8,199 bases of DNA from Peptostreptococcaceae bacterium (GTDB taxonomy: Bacteria > Bacillota_A > Clostridia > Peptostreptococcales > Acidaminobacteraceae). The notes beneath the pieces were generated by a model. That model did not search any database. It saw only the letters and a program-made list of their open reading frames with translations, and was not told where the DNA came from. This document shows, piece after piece, positions 6,922-8,199 of this stretch. Each line of letters starts with the position of its first letter. Position 1 is the first letter of the stretch. The stretch covers positions 1 through 8,199 of the forward strand of contig JABXKX010000135.1 of NCBI GenBank assembly GCA_013619035.1, read 5' to 3'. Position numbers and translations under genes: made by a program.

Positions 6922-8067
6922 ATGAAAAAATTATTAGTTTTACTACTTGCTACAACTATGCTTTTTACAGTAGGGTGTTCAAGTAAGAATGACACAAATG
7001 CTACGAATGAAATTGCTCAAACTGAAGAACAAACAACTGAAACTGAAAATCCATTTGTAGCGTTAGACTTAGACTATTCAACTGGTTTAGCTGACAATGG
7101 ATTTTACTCAAATGTAGAAGCAGCTGATTATGTAGAAATGGTTGAGTATAAGAATATATCTATACCTAGTGATGTACATATGATTACAGAAGAAATAGTT
7201 CAATTAAATATTGATAGTATACTCGCTAATATGGCAACAACAACTCAAATCATGGATCGTGCAGTAGTGGATGGTGATACCGTAAATATGGACTATGTCG
7301 GTAGTGTAGATGGTGTTGAGTTCGAAAATGGAAATACTGGTGGTAACGGTACGGAAGTAACAATTGGTGTAACTAATTATATTGATGATTTCTTAGTTCA
7401 ATTGATTGGTCATACGCCAGGTGAAAGCTTTGATATTGAAGTAACATTCCCAGAAAATTATGGTGCAGAAGAATTAAGTGGTAAAGATGCAATATTTGCT
7501 ATTACACTAAATTCAATTTCTGAAACAGTTACTCCTGAGTTAACAGATGCATTTGTTAGTGAAAATTTAGCTGAAGATTTTAAGAGTAATACTGTTGAGG
7601 AATTTAGAACATTTATTGCAGATGAACTTAAAGCGAATGCTATAGAAGTATATATTCAAAATTATTTGTCTGAAGAATTTGTTGTGGCTTCAGTACCTGA
7701 AGATGTATTAACATACCAACAAACAATTATGCAAAATTACTATAAGATGTCTGCTGCTCAATACGATATGACTTTAGAAGAGTATTTAATTACTTATATA
7801 GGACATGAATCAATTGAAGCTTTGACAGAAGCATCAAAAGAAGAGATCACTCAAACATCTCAATTTGCATTAGTTATTCAAGGGGTAGCTGAAGATGCAA
7901 ATCTTGAAGTAACTGATGAGGACTTAAAAGCTTATTTTGTTAAATTCACAGGTGATGAGGATTTCAGTAGATTTGAAGAAATATATGGTATGTCATATTT
8001 AAAAAAATCTGTCTTACAAGAAATTGTAATGGAATACTTAGTTAGTAATGCTACATTGGAGCAATAA
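6922..8067 (+). CDS. trigger-factor-like lipoprotein with FKBP-type prolyl isomerase domain
   Basis: Probable extracytoplasmic folding factor, 381 residues. GGAG at 6911-6914 is seven bases before ATG 6922. A basic start (MKK), hydrophobic core and FTVGC place the lipid-modified cysteine at C19, followed by a Thr/Glu-rich tether to about residue 45. Residues 74-113 resemble the segment of trigger factor before its isomerase domain, ending in DRAVVDGD. The FKBP-type domain spans about 112-200: MDYVGSVDGVEF, then GHTPGESFDIEVTFPENYGAEELSGK and AIFAITL. Aromatic pocket candidates are Y125, F134, Y180 and F192. Residues 204-381 look like the trigger factor C-terminal chaperone arms (PELTDAFV onward). 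The ribosome-docking domain of cytosolic trigger factor is absent, replaced by the lipid anchor. The role is likely analogous to PrsA: folding of exported proteins outside the membrane. It is a single gene with its own promoter and terminator. Confidence 0.93.
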   Translation: MKKLLVLLLATTMLFTVGCSSKNDTNATNEIAQTEEQTTETENPFVALDLDYSTGLADNGFYSNVEAADYVEMVEYKNISIPSDVHMITEEIVQLNIDSILANMATTTQIMDRAVVDGDTVNMDYVGSVDGVEFENGNTGGNGTEVTIGVTNYIDDFLVQLIGHTPGESFDIEVTFPENYGAEELSGKDAIFAITLNSISETVTPELTDAFVSENLAEDFKSNTVEEFRTFIADELKANAIEVYIQNYLSEEFVVASVPEDVLTYQQTIMQNYYKMSAAQYDMTLEEYLITYIGHESIEALTEASKEEITQTSQFALVIQGVAEDANLEVTDEDLKAYFVKFTGDEDFSRFEEIYGMSYLKKSVLQEIVMEYLVSNATLEQ

Positions 8068-8081
8068 ATTTAAAGTGAACC

Positions 8082-8112
8082 AACACCCAATTGTTATGAT
8101 TGGGTGTTTTTT
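8082..8112 (+). terminator. Rho-independent terminator of the lipoprotein gene
   Basis: ACACCCAAT at 8083-8091 pairs perfectly with ATTGGGTGT at 8099-8107 around a 7-base loop, with a further A-T pair at 8082/8108. A run of six T (8107-8112) follows. It begins 15 bases after the stop codon. Confidence 0.92.
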
Positions 8113-8166
8113 GTATATAAAGTGTTGATGTCTGTCAATTTTCAAAAGGGCGTTGATCTAATTTTT

Positions 8167-8194
8167 TTGACATTTATTTTACATTACTTATATT
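8167..8194 (+). promoter_or_regulatory. promoter for a gene beyond the right edge
   Basis: A perfect TTGACA at 8167-8172 and TATATT at 8189-8194 (five of six) are separated by 16 bases, just after a run of T. It lies downstream of the terminator and directs transcription out of the window, so the served gene is not visible. Confidence 0.55.
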
Positions 8195-8199
8195 TACTT

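Noticed and set aside
1..8199. CRISPR arrays, tRNA and rRNA genes
   Set aside because: No spaced repeats, cloverleaf sequences or conserved rRNA stretches were seen on reading through.

Overview
The window suggests an AT-rich low-GC bacterium, most likely Clostridia-like. The reasons are A/T-rich codons with AGA for most arginines in the flanking genes, GGAG-type ribosome binding sites 7-9 bases from ATG starts, a Cys-anchored lipoprotein and short hairpin-plus-T-tract terminators. The species cannot be named from sequence alone. All five recognised genes lie on the + strand, in three transcription units.

Unit 1 (left edge to 3510) is an export operon cut by the window edge. It holds the end of an HlyD/AcrA-type membrane fusion protein followed by two tandem paralogous ABC-2 permeases of the YbhR/YbhS/YhhJ kind. 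The genes overlap by 20 and 26 bases, so they are probably translationally coupled. No ATP-binding subunit is visible. It may lie upstream of the window, be encoded elsewhere, or not exist. A clear terminator follows at about 3598-3625.

Unit 2 (3790-6554) is the unusual part. It is a two-gene operon (stop and start overlap as TAATG) encoding large membrane proteins I do not recognise. The first has a cleavable signal peptide, a compact outer domain bracketed by two cysteines, a Glu/Thr-rich stalk with 7-residue repeats, one membrane helix, and a long inner part with two coiled coils and a Cys-containing C-terminal domain. The second has a short inner N-terminus, one signal-anchor helix, a similar acidic stalk and an outer beta-rich domain. 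They look like partners whose outer domains face the same space. Their base composition is visibly richer in G+C than the genes on either side, and the unit is closed by its own hairpin at 6605-6630, which suggests a self-contained cassette, possibly acquired.

The 367-base gap 6555-6921 holds that hairpin, an imperfect inverted repeat around a TATAAT, and an extended -10 promoter, but no credible gene.

Unit 3 (6922-8067) is a single gene for a surface lipoprotein built like trigger factor without its ribosome-binding domain, with an FKBP-type prolyl isomerase domain and a trigger-factor-like C-terminal region. It is probably an extracytoplasmic folding factor. A strong terminator follows (8082-8112). 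A good promoter at 8167-8194 points to another + strand gene just past the right edge.
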